NCBI GenBank assembly: GCA_965178125.1
Contig: OZ237764.1
Span: forward strand, 682,001-746,000
Direction: 5' to 3'
Length of the DNA stretch: 64,000 nt
Origin: Bilabrum cf. latius
Lineage: Eukaryota > Bigyra: Bicosoecida > Bigyra > Bicosoecida
Positions 49,827-62,963 of this stretch are shown here, piece after piece. The translations under genes and the position numbers were made by a program. The notes beneath the pieces are model-generated. The model was given only the letters and a program-made list of their open reading frames with translations. It searched no databases and was not told the DNA's origin. Positions within the stretch are counted from its first letter, which is position 1. Every line of letters starts with the position of its first letter.

Positions 49827-51623
49827 TCAGAATCCCACACCAGCTATCGACCCGCCCTCCACGCCCTCCACAAACGCACACAAATCAAACCAACTAGGCA
49901 CTTCACCACCACCAGACCCTCCCGAACCAGCCTTGCAACCAGCCGATGCACCGGATGACCCACCAGCCCCACCATCACCAGCCCCACCATCACCCGCCCC
50001 GTCTCCCAGCACGAACTTCACCTGCCGAGGCACGTCCAGCACGACCACCCGCACCGAATCATCACCGTCCCCGTCCCGCACCCAGGCCTTGTCGCACGCC
50101 ATCCGCACCTCGTCCGCAGCCGTGTCGTCCTCGGGCCCCGCGAAGAAGAAGCGCGTCTGCCCCTCCGCCCCCCTCGTCACGTCGAACCGCCGACTGGCCA
50201 CCTCCTCCAGCGCAGAGCGGAGTTTCTCCGATTTCTCCGCGTCCGTCAGCCTGTCCGCAAGCACCACCACGCAGCGGGTGCTGTTGAGCGCGCTGCCCGC
50301 ACTCCGCAGCGGCGCCACTGGAGCCAGCCACGGGAACTGCGCGGCGCCCGTCTCTGGTTCCGCAGCGATGGACTTGGCGTTGCGGTGCACCATCCGGCCC
50401 GTGGGCGCGTGGATGATGGTGAGCTGCGGGATCTTCTGCACCCTGCACGCCAGGGCCAGCTGCTGGCTCACGGCCCCGGCACCCGCCCCCGCCTCGCCGC
50501 CGTCTGCGTCAAACCGCAGCATGGGGAAGGGCATGGTCCCGGCGTACTCCTCCGTCTGGCCCCTGTCCGTGTCCGCCGACACGAAGATCACCTCGGACCC
50601 GGGCCGGATCGGCTCGTCGGACTTGCTCTCCTCCTCCTCCTTGGCTTCCTGCTCGGCCCCTGACGCTGCCCCGGCTCCAGAGGCGGCTCCAGCCTCGGCC
50701 GGCGACGCAGCCTTCTTCGGTGCGGAACCGGCGCCGCGCGATCCGATCATAGCGATGGCGGGGTACATGCCCGCCAGCCTGGGAGTGAAGGTCTTGCACG
50801 GCTTGCAGAAGGCAGCGCTGAAGTACAGAGCCACGTACTCGCTGCGAGCGCACACCTCCTGTAGCGTCTCTTCTCTCCCGTCCTTGTGCTGGATGACGGC
50901 GTCTTTGCGGCGAGCAATCTGGGCGAAGGTGGGCCGGCTGTAGGGGAAGTTCAGTCCGGCGGGATCATCCACGACGTGGGTGCGGCCTTTCAGGGTGATG
51001 ATCTTGCCTTTGGGGGAGATGACGATGACGGTAGGGATGAATTTGAACGAAAACACGTCGTTCTTGAGCATCTCTACCTTCTTGGGGTCCCACGGCATGG
51101 CAGACCAAGGCTGCGAAAGAATTGTAGAGTTCAGGGATGGGTTTTGGTTATGTAGTGACGCCAGTTAAATACGAAACATCGTCTTATTCGTCGTCTCACC
51201 ATCTTGGAGAAATAGCGATCAAACTGCTCCTGGGATCGGTCGCGAGACATGTATACGACTTCGAAATTTAGCCTTTCGTGGTGGTCCTCGTAGTATTTCA
51301 CAAGTTTTGGCGTGAACCCCACGCAACTCGGGCACCTGCACGAATGAACGGATGCTTGATTCGTATGTTAGGCGAACATGAAGATAAACGTGACGGCAGA
51401 TTGTACATTTAACTCTTATAGCTTACCACTCCGCAGAGAAATACAGCAAAGTGTACTTGCCACTGCGATACATGGTCGATTGAAAAGATGGTCCGATGCG
51501 CTCCAGCACAGGGCTAAATTACACCTTTCACAGAGAACAGATCGATCAAAATACGCACTTTAAAGACGATGTGGGTATTATGTCTCCTTTATGCCGAAGC
51601 GCATCACCGAGCATCGTGTTCAT
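49827..51623 (-). CDS. Nucleoredoxin-like protein, copy 3, intact, four exons
   Basis: Exons 51623-51559, 51513-51427, 51335-51200 and 51110-49827 total 1,572 nt (523 aa). All three introns are GT-AG and joining them rebuilds SGKYTLLYFSAEWCPSC, with the Trp codon split by an intron, and YFSKM joined to PWSAMPWDPKK. It has two thioredoxin-like domains: the first with active site WCPSC, the second with CKPC (FSAAFCKPCKTFTPR), separated by FKFIPTVIVISPKGKIITL. An Ala/Glu-rich linker and a C-terminal domain follow. Nucleoredoxins reduce disulphides in cytosol or nucleus. The Gly/Asp repeat near the C-terminus varies in length among copies. Divergent from the MYB gene. Confidence 0.82.
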
Positions 51624-52081
51624 CTTGCAAAAACAGAGCCTGTGCAAGAGAAATTCAAACAGCCCTTCGGAATAAATCAATTTTGTAACGTTACCACTAT
51701 AATGCGTCGGCGGAGCCTGGAGCCTGGGGGTACCGCTGGGAGCCAGTTTGCCAACGCACCAATTTACAAATATGAAGGGCCACATATTGAGAGCTGTTGC
51801 CTGCGAGCCGATAGGTAGTCTTGGGACTGAACCAATATGAAGTTCGGTAGGATCGCACGGGCATCCTGAGATCGGAGGCCATCACTAGCATTGGTTCACT
51901 AATGGGCCACCAATGACCTTATGCTACCCAAATATAGCATTTCCCTTGACTGGGGTGGTCAGCAGTTCGTTGCGTCGTCATGTTGTTGGTGTCCAGGCCA
52001 AGGTGGCAGCACTCGTCACTGCCAGCGGATTCTCTACAGCTTTTTCCAAGGCATTTGCTCTTAGTGGGAAATCTAATCAAC
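51624..52081. other. Divergent intergenic region (nucleoredoxin / MYB)
   Basis: 458 bp between two start codons facing away from each other; must hold both promoters. No specific motif recognised. Confidence 0.5.
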
Positions 52082-54324
52082 ATGCAAAATAAGATCGATG
52101 TAGATGTGTCCATTCCGCGCGAGTCGATTCCGGCGCCGCAGTAGGCCGGGCGTTTGGTTCATTCCGAGCGTGCACGTGCAATGCAGGTTGCCGCCGCTGT
52201 GCTTGCGTAGCACCCAACTGCTACCAATGGCAATAAATTGATCAATAAAGATAAACGGGGCGCACTGAAGTAGTTCTGGTCCGAGCACGTGAGCAACACG
52301 ATACCCGGGCAGGTGTCTCCGTTGCGTTTCACTATTTTGTTTTGCTACGCTTCCTTGGTGCACCTGCCCTCTTTGCTCAGGAAGATGCCGCCGTGCTGCA
52401 ATGGCTTCAAAGTTCATACGGAAGCGTTGAAATCGAGCTGTCTCAGGTTGACTGGAGAGCATGTGCTTCTGAGGTTTGTAGCACCCGAACATACAAGCAG
52501 GTTCGGGACAGGTACGTAAATGTCCTAGACCCGCGCATAGATCGTAGCGCCATGAGATGCGAAGAAGTAGAGGAATTATTCCGATGCAGAGACACGCTTG
52601 GCAATCGATGGAAGGACATTGCTTCGAACTTACCCGGCCGAACGGAGCTCATGGTAAGGAATGCATTCTACGCAGCAAAACGAAGAGCAGAGCGGCGTGC
52701 CCGGAAACTGTTTGGGTCGATTACAGAGGTTACAGACGTACATATCAAGGAAGAAGCAGTAGCAACCGCTCGATAGGATACCAGCAGTCGAGAAGGCCCC
52801 GAGCACGGCAAGTGCTACAAAGCATCTGCTGCAGCAGGCGCCTCGCATCGTGACCCACGAGGACGCCCGGTGCATCTATCCACTGCAGCATCAGGCATTA
52901 CCAGCTAGTCGTATCAGTCAGTATTAGGTTCTCGAGCGGGCAGTGTGGTGTCAGCAATCGGCAGCCTGAGTGCTCAGCAGCCGAAGCTACCTGCCATGCA
53001 AGTTGCTGCGCAAACCCGGCAGGCTGGCTCGGCTCAATCTTCGCAGCTGTCAGTAATACCATCAATGCTACCATCTAACGGGTCTGCATTGGCATAGTCT
53101 GCATACCAAGGAGAGCAACTGCATGGCAGCAGCCCGCAGCAAGCAGGCGGGCCGCCTTCCATGCCGGTGCTCGGCCTACAGGCAGGGCCAGGGCCAGTGG
53201 CAGCCGGAGATGGCACAATCGCTGTCTCAAACTCAATTGCAAGTGGACACCCTATCATTACGGGAGAAACAGTAGCCTGCGCTGTCCGAGACGCGTTGCA
53301 AGCAGCTCGAGAGCAGAGACAGTCCGCTCCGTCCAGGGAAGGGACTCATGGACTACAGTCCGCTCCGTCTAGGGAAGGGACTCATGAACCACTGAACCAC
53401 TGCCACCCCGCAAGCATCTCTAGTTCCAGCTCAGCAAAGCACCTGGACAAATTGCCAAGCTCCAGCTCCAACTCTAGTTTGAGCAGCAGTAGCATCGCAA
53501 TGGGCTTGCGCGCTTCATTCTCGAGTGTTGGTGCAGGCACCGGTGCGCTGGCAGACGCAGGCGCAGGTGCTGCTTCAAGTTCAGGCACCGGTGCTGCTCC
53601 AAGTTCAATGGGGCTCCAGGCCGCCGTGCCGCTAGGGCGTCTACAAGCACCAGGTGGGACAGCGATGGCGGCGATGCAGCAGCAGCAGCAGCAGCAGCAG
53701 CAGCCGCCGCCGCCATACCGCTAGCAGTACCAGCAGCAGACCATGACACACGACCACTGCCCCGCTCCCGGCGATAGCGAGACAGCGCGTGGCAGTGTAT
53801 TGCACGGTAGTGCACGCGGGTTCAATTTGCGACCAGGCCAGAGGCGTCGCTCTGCGCAACAGGGGGGCCGGTCCCACAAGAGGCGGCGGACGGTCGAGCA
53901 GGTGATCCGGTCAGTGCTGCAGGACGCACCCGCTGCCTCTGCCTCTGGTGGTGCCACTGCCAGCTCGGCCGATGGAGAGCCACTGGACAGGCCGGGTGGA
54001 CACATCAGGGCCATGCATGTGCATGCCGGCTCTTCGCTCGGAGACAGGCGCAGGCAGAGGTATCCAGCTGCTCTCTAGGGAACAACCGAGGGTCATGGGG
54101 GCATGCCCAGGGCTCCTACCAATGTTGGGCCTGTGCTAGTAGGCATGCAGGGCGGTGAAGTCGCTCAGCATGAGGATCGGGAGGCGCGAAGTAGTGTAGC
54201 GCCAGGGACCGCTGCAGCCAGTGTGGATGAGGCCGCGTCTGCTGCGGCAGCTGCTGCGGTTGCTGCCATACAGCGAGGCCAGAAGCAAGCCAGCGGTAGG
54301 CGCGGATCGCAGTGCTCAATGTGA
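52082..54324 (+). CDS. MYB-domain transcription factor, Gln-rich, two exons
   Basis: Exon 1 52082-52312 (77 codons), intron GTGTCT...GCTCAG, exon 2 52381-54324; 724 aa in phase 0. Eight TAGs are read as Gln, one (53722) in PPPPYRQQYQQQTM right after a run of eight CAG codons. MYB repeats: ALKQFWSEHVSNTIPGQ in exon 1; a repeat with VDWRACASEVCSTRTYKQVR and RYVNVLDPRID; and LGNRWKDIASNLPGRTELMV in the third, the typical R2R3 recognition-helix pattern. The rest is Ser/Gly/Gln/Ala-rich, as in transcription activators, with a basic patch GGRSHKRRRTVEQVIRSVLQ. A nuclear DNA-binding regulator; its targets are unknown. Confidence 0.82.
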
Positions 54325-54614
54325 GCTTCTCTCGCGATCTAGACTGCCGTGGAAGATAGATGATTGAAGTCAACGCCGGCCAAGTCAACAGTTGGTCAGC
54401 TGATTTGCATTCGTCATCATCTCTCCGAGAGTCTGCTGCCCGCGGTGCAGTCGCAATCCAATGTCGGATCCCAACTTCTTCTTTCGACCTCAGCATCGCC
54501 AGCTTGCTCGAGCGCGGCTTCACTCAGCAGTCAAAGGCTAAACAGCCTTGGGCTAAGATCAGCTGTGGTGCGAGGGGGGAACTAGGGGCAGCTTCACAAG
54601 GTTTCAAGAGCAAA

Positions 54615-55761
54615 ATGGGATGTGGTGCATCCGTTGCGAATCACGTACCGCAGGTTAGTTCAGTAGACCTTGGGTACCAAACTCCCACAGAAATAATGCT
54701 GTGGAAGATTTCAGTATCAGAATGTTCTTCCTTTCATGCTTGCATTACCATTATCCCAAGAGTTTTGCGAGTGTTCGCCACCGTGATCCTTCCCGCAGAC
54801 AAGCGACGGCACTTTGTACCAGGATCCAACCAATGGAAGCACCAAATGGTACTTGCATGGAAATTGTCTAGATGGCGCCACAGGATTCGCTGCGGATGGC
54901 ACAAAAGAAGAAATTAAGCCCAAGTTCCCCGTAGTACGGCAAGAACAACAGCACAGCGCCGAACAGCAACGCGACCGCCCTTCGGCATGGGTCCTTGCAG
55001 CGGTTTAGAGCAAGCACCAACACCCCTTTTTCGCATGTGGGCGAGAAGAAGCCCGCGCGGTGGAGGCCTGGTTCAGAACAATGCATCGAATTTTCGGGGA
55101 TCGAGTGAAGGCAGCTCGCGGCCGGCTCGGGTCTGTTCACCGCATCAGGTGTATCTCCGCGCAGCAGAAATCCTTCCTTGCGCGCGTACCAGACAAATTG
55201 CGCGTACTTGTCTCATACAACCTTCCGCGCGGTGGTGCCAGACTCCCTCGAAAGTGGCTGGCAGGCTTGCTGTCCTGCCTCCAGCTTCCGCCAGCTGGCA
55301 TGGAAAGGGGACTGGTGGTCACCGGTTCGTTCGAATCTGCCGCCGGATACAGCAGCAACGAGGCAGTAGTGTCTGCTCGATCCATAAATATGCGCCTTGA
55401 CGGGGACCAGGAAGCCGCTGGCGTCCGCTCTAAGCTATGGGGCGCGTCCGAAGGTGCGTTGCTTGGCCTGGGCCTCAAGTCGTGCTTCCGGAATCCAGAG
55501 CACCGATCGCCGCTGTACAGGCAAGTGGAACGGGGACGGTCTGTAGCTGTCCAAGATCAGTCCATGCTATAGGCGGCTGGAGCGGGGCGGCGGCACGGCA
55601 CACGGGCTGGAACTGAGAACACCCGCAGCGGCGAGGGGATGACACGCCGTGGTGCTGCCCCAGATGTGAAGAGCTCGAGCTCGGGCATTGGCACCAGCAG
55701 CAGCAGTAGCAGTAGCAGTGGGATTTTCGGTGACTTGGACGACGAGAATGCAGTGCGCGCG

Positions 55762-55794
<33 letters not shown>

Positions 55795-57453
55795 GGGAAC
55801 AATGGGAACAACAAGTGGGCCGCACTGCTGGCAGTCGCTACAGCCAGGAGTGTGACGAGAGCCCCGTTCCGAGACAGGAGGCGGGGTGGCAGCGAAGGGC
55901 TAGTCCGCACAACTGGCACTCAGCTTCGCGGCGAGCCGGCGTATAATGGCTTGAATCGTGCGACATCGGAGGAGAATGTCACTGCGGGCAGATCGACGAC
56001 CGAGTCCGGCACGGTGTTCCATCCGTCGGAAACGTCGGGAACGGATGTTATTGGAGTGGGCATGGGTCGGCAGGACGGCAACGGCAAGGCCAGCATGTAC
56101 TCAGGCGAGTAGTACGCATGGCAGCTCAACAAGGGTAAGAACAGGTCTACCAGCGCCGCCAGAGGTCATACTCGTGCTAGCGATGCGATAGACGGTGCGA
56201 CAGCGACAGCGGCAGCGGCAGCGCCCACCCCGATGACGACGGTGCCCGCCCCAGAGTTTGAGGTCGCGAGGATTTTCCTTGGTGTAGGTGCACTGCATGG
56301 TGGTGCTGACGGTGGCTGTACCCACAAGCCCGTGCTGTTGAAGCGCCGAAGCAATCTGGGCACAGGTGGCGGGACTGATGCAGCAGCAGTAATAACACCA
56401 GCAACAGATGTGGCAGGTGGAGCAGACTCAAGCGGGTGCGAGGACAGGCCCAACGCACCAGTGGGACACATCGGAAGTCCAATAGGAGAAGTCCAGAGAG
56501 CTGATAAAGGTCATGCCGCCCATCCGGATTCCACACACATTGCACTGGAAGGCAGTGCACCCAACCGGGGCGGGTACCTCAAGAGCAGCGCCAACGCTAG
56601 CACAAGCTCCGGCATCGGCGCTGGCACGTCAAGAAGGAGCCGGTCCTGCCCCGGCGTGGATGGTCGCACATTCAAGCCGCCTGGACCCCGACATGGTCGC
56701 AGCACCGATGTGCCGGTGCTCCAAGGGACACAACCACAGGCCGGAACAGCGAGGCCTCCGTTGCCTGCCAGTGGGTCCAAGTGGGCCGCGCGTGGTGCTT
56801 GTGGGGACCGGCCGAGTCACCATGAGGAGGACGCGCGTGCCAGTGCCAGGGCCAGTCCGCTGAAGGAGAGCAGAAGCGGCGCAAGGGGCATATCCACGGA
56901 AGCTGTCAGGCGGCACGTATCCGTGGGCTCTTTCCCGCGACCGGGCGAATCTGCCCGTAGGGTACACTCGTCACACAAGCTTGAGGCTGCCAGGAGCGAC
57001 CGAGCTGCGCCCAACTCTGGCACCGGCAGTGGCACCGGCACCGGCACCGGCCATGCCCCTAAGCTGCGCAGTGGACCGTTCCTTCCATCCGCAGAGGAAG
57101 CCGCTGAGGCCAATACTGGCAAGAACACTGCCGGTAATCGCAGTGTCGGTGGCAGTGGTGATGCCAGTCCGGACATGATGTCGCCTGTGGGGGGAGGCTC
57201 GGTCCGGCTTGTGCCGACTGACGTATTTCTCCCTGCGCGGAAGCACGGCCACGATAAGAATCATAGTAAGCTCCCGTCCGACCGAAAAATGACGCTGACT
57301 CCGCTGTTCCTGCTGGCCATGGAAGGCCCTGGCTGGGAGGCGCTCATGAGGCAGGCGCACTTCGTCCAGGCGGTGCGTAGCATGCTCGGCGTGCACCACA
57401 TGGCGTTCGTGAAATTGGGCGATCCGGTGGACGGAGACCAGTGGCTGCGGTGA
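54615..57453 (+). CDS. Large low-complexity protein with MGCGAS N-terminus, two exons
   Basis: Exon 1 54615-54653 encodes MGCGASVANHVPQ and ends at a GTTAGT donor; the acceptor TTCCCGCAG leads into exon 2 (54799-57453) in phase 0, giving 897 aa. MGCGAS is the classical start of N-myristoylated, often palmitoylated membrane-associated proteins. TAGs at 55006, 55570 and 56110 are read as Gln. Early exon 2 has a folded-looking part (GTLYQDPTNGSTKWYLHGN, like a short beta-hairpin repeat); the remainder is Ser/Gly/Ala/Arg-rich. The C-terminus is conserved-looking (LTPLFLLAMEGPGWEALMRQ). No family recognised. Ends TGA 57451. Confidence 0.6.
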
Positions 57454-57593
57454 TTATACAGATACAATGAGGAATGGTTATCACGGTATACCACTGTTGT
57501 GATTTTTCTACCGGACACCGAATGAAGATGAAAGAAATTCCTGGCGCGAGCGCATGTCGCGCGAAGGCACTCCCACTGTGACAATAGAAGAAC

Positions 57594-59677
57594 ATGGCAG
57601 CTTGGGCTGCTGGATCAGCGATCATGTTTGTCGCACTAGCCGCTGTCACGGCGTATTTAGTTTGGTACTACGCTCGACGTGATGTAGGCTGGCCGTACCT
57701 GCTCTTGGTTGCAGTGACATGGTGAGCCGATTTCTCCACTGGCCATGGCTCACAGACTACACTTTCCTCACAATTAGTGCGTATGGGAGTTATAATTATC
57801 ATCGCAGGTACTTTGGATTCTTCGGGGCGCTGTTTATTCCTGTGGACCTCGCGACGACGTACGACAGCGCAGACGGTCCCAAGAGTATGCAGCAGCTGTG
57901 GCTTGCAGTGTACTGGATGACGTTTGTAGTAACGTGGCTTGTAATTCCTATCGTAAACGAGTTCCAGTCCAGTGGCTATTACCACTGGTAGGACGGTGTT
58001 CTGTCGTCTCTTCGATCCAACCTGATCCAGTACATCGTGATGATAGTTCTCGGCGCCGCTTTTGTGGTATGGGTTCTCGCATCCCACCGATTAACGGCGG
58101 CTGAACTCCCTGACTTTGTTGTGGTCGCCGCGACTGCCTACGGTATGATTTTCGTGGCCGCACTCGGCGGGTACGGCCTCATTGAGCTCCCGCGTTGGTT
58201 TTGGAAGCAGGGTGACGCTGCTGGGACGCTGCGAACGCTTCAATTTTAGGCACCCGAGCTAGAGAACGCTGCGTATGAGGCGCGCCAGGAGCTTGAGGCC
58301 GTTCTGGCTGACGTGCGAACGGCAAACGCCCGCATCCCGAGGGAGGGCGAGGCCTCCTCCCCGAGCGCCCGGGCCATGCGCACACACATCGACGCTGTGC
58401 TCGAAACGGCGAGGATCGCGGAGCATGAGGGGCAGGACGGTCTGGTGCTGGAGGCGTCGCACGGCGGTGCGGGGGGCAGGGGGGGCTCGTCCTCGACAGA
58501 CTTGGAGGGATCCGGAGCGGTGCCGGACCTGTCTGGCATGACGAGCGGCTGGCTGGCATCGGTGCACCGGCGTCTGATTTTTGCGACCAGCGCGTACTGC
58601 AAGGCCAGGTACCGCTGGGTCGGGCTGGTGCGGAATTGCGCGGCGATCTAGGGGGCTCTAGAGGAGGGCGGAACTGGGGGTCCACCGGTGGGCGGGAATG
58701 CTGCCGCTGCCACGGGTCGGTCCCAGTGCCAGCTGCTGGGTGATTGGGTCAACTGGCAGTGGCAGCACAGGGCGAGACACTGGGTCATGCGGGGGCTAGC
58801 TATCGCCTGCGTGCTGATTTCGCTGCTGCTGCTGTGGTCCGAGGCAGTGGCACCCCTGAAGATGTCCAAGAAAGTCAGGGCCAACCTGAGCCTCGTCTCG
58901 GTCATCACCCACGGAGCTGACGCACCAGGATGGAGGTGGATCCTGGGCCAGCTTTTCTACGGTTACCTCTCTGTGTGCGTGTACTATGGCCTGTTCTAGC
59001 TGCGGCCCTTCGCGTTCATGGACTTGCTTGGGGGCAAGCAGACGGATGCATACGCTCTGCTCTTCAACGCCATGTACCTGTGCAGGCTGCAGTTCTCCCT
59101 GGCCTTCAACTACCTGGCAATATGCCGGTTTGACCAGTACCACGGCGACGGGGCTGGATCTTCGCACCCTCATACGGCGTTCCAGGCATCGGTGGGCGGG
59201 GGATCAACGCAATCGGGGATTGACTTCGGGCTGTGCGCGGTGTTTGCGCTCGCTGCCCTCCTAACGGCGGCGGACTGCCAGACCAGGCTGACTCGCTGGC
59301 TCGGGTTTGACCACCTGGCAAGCGAGCCGAGATCGGATCATGCCGAGGATGACGCGATCGTGAGCGAGGGCCGGTCTCTGGTTCGCAGGGAACTCAAGCG
59401 AATCGGGGCCTCTGACGTTACGGTCGGGTTGGCGGGTGCAGACGCCAACGCTGATAGAGGGGTGGGCGCGTCGACTCCGCTTAGCTCGGCTGACGTGGTC
59501 GGAATGGAGGAGGGTGACAGGAGCATGGGGCGGGGGGCGGCGGGGACTAGTCGTGAGTTCGTGTTTGGAGAGGCTCCTCTGCCCCCGGGTGTCACCCGGG
59601 GTGGAGGGGGGAGTGGGAGCAGGGGTGGGGGGAGCGACGGGTTCGATTTTTTAGGGGAAGGCGCAGGTGAGCGGTGA
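57594..59677 (+). CDS. LMBR1-like (LMBD2-type) multipass membrane protein, two exons
   Basis: Exon 1 57594-57721, intron with GTGAGC donor and CATCGCAG acceptor, exon 2 57808-59677: 1,998 nt, 665 aa. Four TAGs in exon 2 (57990, about 58248, 58649, 58998) are read as Gln. Membrane segments: residues 9-30 (SAIMFVALAAVTAYLVWYY), then YFGFFGALFIPVDLATTYDS, LWLAVYWMTFVVTWLVIPIV, a pair after IQYIVMIVLGAAFVVWVLAS, MRGLAIACVLISLLLLWSEA and DFGLCAVFALAALLTAADCQ. The order, the PVDLATTYD motif and the cytosolic loop of about 170 residues fit LMBR1-domain proteins. The family comprises multipass membrane proteins with proposed signalling or trafficking roles. The C-terminal tail is Gly/Ser-rich. Confidence 0.8.
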
Positions 59678-59906
59678 ACAGGGCCCTCGCCTGCGCTTTG
59701 CATGAATATGATGGTTGTGCTTGGGTTGCTTTGGTGCCATGGGGGGCGGTCTCGCTTGCCAACAGCTCCTGGGGCAGCAGGGAGTCGGCAACGGGGTGAC
59801 GAATGCACTTTGGCATTGCAAAATGCATACGCAAACTGTGTTATGAGTTGTATCAAACGTTTGAAAATAAGATTTGAGTAACGACCTACAAAGCGAGCTG
59901 CGTGGC

Positions 59907-62777
59907 ATGGACCGGGGTGCGCTCGCTATGGCACGAGCCAAGATGGCGGATGAGTCTAAGAGTGCCATTGGGAACCCGCTTGGGGTGTGCGAGCATGGCG
60001 AGCCAACACTAAGGCACCAGGACATTCTTTGGATAGCAGAAGGACTGCACTGTTTCGCAATCATGCTGCATCCTAAGGAGCCCATGGTGTGGACCGATGG
60101 TATGTTCATTGTAGTTCCGCGACGAACTGCGCCACGCATTGCCGGCGTCGAAGACTTAACAGACAGAGAAGCAGCTGAAATAGGGATAATCAGTCGATCA
60201 CTGGGCCAAGCCGGGAAGCGGGCAGTCATGGCGATGCTAAATCTCAGCTCTGATGAAGTGTATGTTGAACAGCATGCGGCTCGCTGCACGCAACCGCCGT
60301 GGTACAGAACTTGCATGGAGATCACAATCAACCGAATCGGTAGCAATCGATTTGAATCTCTGCGATGGATGCTACTTGCAGGCAGTGGCAAGGGGTCGAT
60401 AGCACAGATCCGCAAGTGCTTCGATCCCACGGTCCCGCTGGCATTTCCAGGGCCTATTCTACCAACCGTCGCCCTCCACGCGAACGTCTTGTCGAGAGTG
60501 AACAACATCGAGCAGTCCACATCTGGTTGTTGGGTAACTCTGAGCCTTCGCGACGGAGACGACAAGCTAATGCAGTGGGACGACGGGTGCGAAGGGCTGG
60601 CTGCGGGCGAGCACGCCAGGCAAGGCGGCCCGTGGGTGCAGGCCGTGCCGGCGCCCCCAAAACCGGAACACCTACCGAAGCAGGTGCCCGAAGCGAGCAG
60701 AGGCATGCGCGCAGTTCGGCTGGTAGAGCACATTCGGGGCCGCATTGGCTGCACGGTGGTCGGCTTGGGGCGAGCCAGCTTGGGGCATACAGCAGCAGCG
60801 GGCACCGAGCAGTCGGGGCGGGCGACCACTGGAAGCAGCGTGACCTCTGACTCTTTGAGTTCGGGCAAGGCAATGAACATGTCTCGTGGAAAGGGGTTAT
60901 CAAAGGGCATTCGCATTAGTCCTCACTTCGAGCATGTAGTCCAGCGCTCCGTGGCACAGGCATGGGTGCTCGAGCAAGTGCTCGCGTATCCGGTCGCAAG
61001 CGAAGAAACCGGTGCAAACGGAGCAGCCAGCAACGCACCAAGCATTCCATCCAGATCGAAGCCAGGCGCTTCGCTCCCCGTTTCGACTCCGGATCACCTG
61101 AAGGAGGGTCGCATGACAGCCGAACGGACACCCACGGGCCTGCACACACTCCGCTCGGCTCGCACCGGGCTGTATATCGCTGCCGAATCCAGGAGCAAGT
61201 CGCTCATCGCGCCAGGGACCCGGCTGTGCCTCCGCAAGATGGCACCGGGCAGCAGTTTCGCGCTCCGAATGCAGATCGTCCCCGACGAGGATGGCAGGAG
61301 CGTGAGACTTCGGGTTCCCTATCGCGTCAGCGGCAGCGGAGGGAGCAAGGGAGGCGGGCAAATGTGCAGCTCCATCGACAGCGAGATTGACGCCAGGGCC
61401 GGGGCCGTGGGCCTCAGGGAGGCGACACGGGAGGATGCATCGCACGATGGCGCGGCAAGCGGGTCGTCTTCGCAACCCGCTGCGACTGTGCTCAAAACAC
61501 AGGGCTGGCTGTACGTGACACTCGACCGCGACCTGGCTCCAAAGGAGTACACGGGGGACCCGGGGATACGGCTCGTGCTGCTTCAAGGCGGGGAAGAGGC
61601 AGAGCATCGCCAGAAGTTTCGGCTACAGGGCTGGCGGTTTCCCCTGTGCAGGCCGTGCGACGTGCCTCCGATGCAGCCCGTGACCGACGCGATGAAGCGG
61701 CGGGCGGCGAGGGAGAGAGAGGAGCTGGCGCGATCCAGACACACAGAAGGCTTGGATTCCAGTGCTGCGGATCATGATCGGGTCCTGAGCAAGAGCAAAG
61801 CGTTCGATCGGGGCGGCAGCGCCAGTGGCGGCAATGTGATCTCACTCCGGAAAGAGACGCGAGCGCAGATGGACCAGGTCGTGCAGCTCACCGCGGGAGT
61901 CACGAGGATGGAGAAGGAGGCGGCAATCGCAAAGGTCATTCCAGTGGGGCAGACCCAACGCCCCCCCCCCCCGAGCAGCCGCGCGCTGGCAGGCAAGGAC
62001 ACCGCAAAACATCTGGAAGAGGCCGATGGCACCGGGGTCCTGCCAGAGGGCCCATCCCCTTTCGATGAGCTGTCACGGCGTTTCCTCTTCATCCGCAAAG
62101 ATTCCAAAGGCAGGAAAGGCCCAGGCGTAGGATTGCCGCAACGATCCAGTGGTGCGATATCCCTACTTCACGAGAACAGCTTGTCATCGGACCCTGGTCA
62201 GGGTGGTGGTCCAGTGCCGGCAGAAATCGCAATCAACTCCGGCTCCGGCCCCGCCCCTTCCAGCACGTGGAGAGGCCGACACGGCCGCTCCTTCGATGCA
62301 GCCAAGCTAGAGCAGGCGAGGCAGATCGAGCGGGTCTTCGCGCAGGACCAGGCAGCGAAAGCAAGGCGCGGACGAAAGGCCAAATCCATGGCTGGCAGGC
62401 AGCGCGGCACGCAGCGCGGTAGAGGGCAGCGTGGGGTAGGTCACACGCCAGGGCAGGGGTTGCACAATGCAGCTGGTTCTAGCCGTAGTAGAGAGTTAGA
62501 GCCCGTGAAACCGCAGCAGCTGCTGCCAGAGGCCATGCGGCACCGGATCATTAGGCACCTGGGTGACGCAGAAGGCCTCCCCTAGAAGGACAGGAAGCAA
62601 GCGAGCAGATAGCGGGTTAGGATGGCGGGGGCAGTAGATTCGGAAACTCTGGGGAGATTCAAAGCGGCCGCTGCGGCGGATGCGCGGTTGGTGACTTCAC
62701 CCCTCGCGCAGAGCGGGGCCCGCAGCTTGGCGTACGGCAGGGCAGTGCACGGAAGCATCATATCTGGCTCGGACTGA
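59907..62777 (+). CDS. Unknown large protein, 956 aa
   Basis: First ATG of a long frame at 59907; the frame is open upstream to a TAA at 59868 with no ATG, so an upstream exon is possible. Residues 1-230 look folded (RHQDILWIAEGLHCFAIMLH, then a Met-rich helix and WYRTCMEITINRIGSNRFES). A second folded region, about residues 405-590, has beta-trefoil-like text (GLHTLRSARTGLYIAAESRS, AATVLKTQGWLYVTLDRDLA). The C-terminus is basic and Gly/Arg-rich (RGTQRGRGQRGV). TAGs at 62583 and 62607 are read as Gln, extending the protein by 64 residues to TGA at 62775. No family assigned; nucleic-acid binding is possible from the Arg/Gly tail. Confidence 0.6.
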
Positions 62778-62963
62778 AAAAGTGTTTTGGCTCGGACCAA
62801 ATGCGGATATTAGAGAGACGCCGCAATCCGATGCATCGAGACGCTTCCCTGGCGGGTCTGAAACAGGAATCCAACGGTAAGAAGCGTCCAAGTGCTCCGT
62901 ATCCTGCTCACCAAGATCGGAAGCACGCCAGAGCATGCAAGTTATCACTCGTCACACCGTTCC

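Noticed and set aside
53600-53720. Reading the poly-CAG/poly-Gln tract in the MYB gene as an expansion mutation
   Set aside because: It fits the general Gln-rich, low-complexity character of the protein; nothing in the sequence shows recent expansion.
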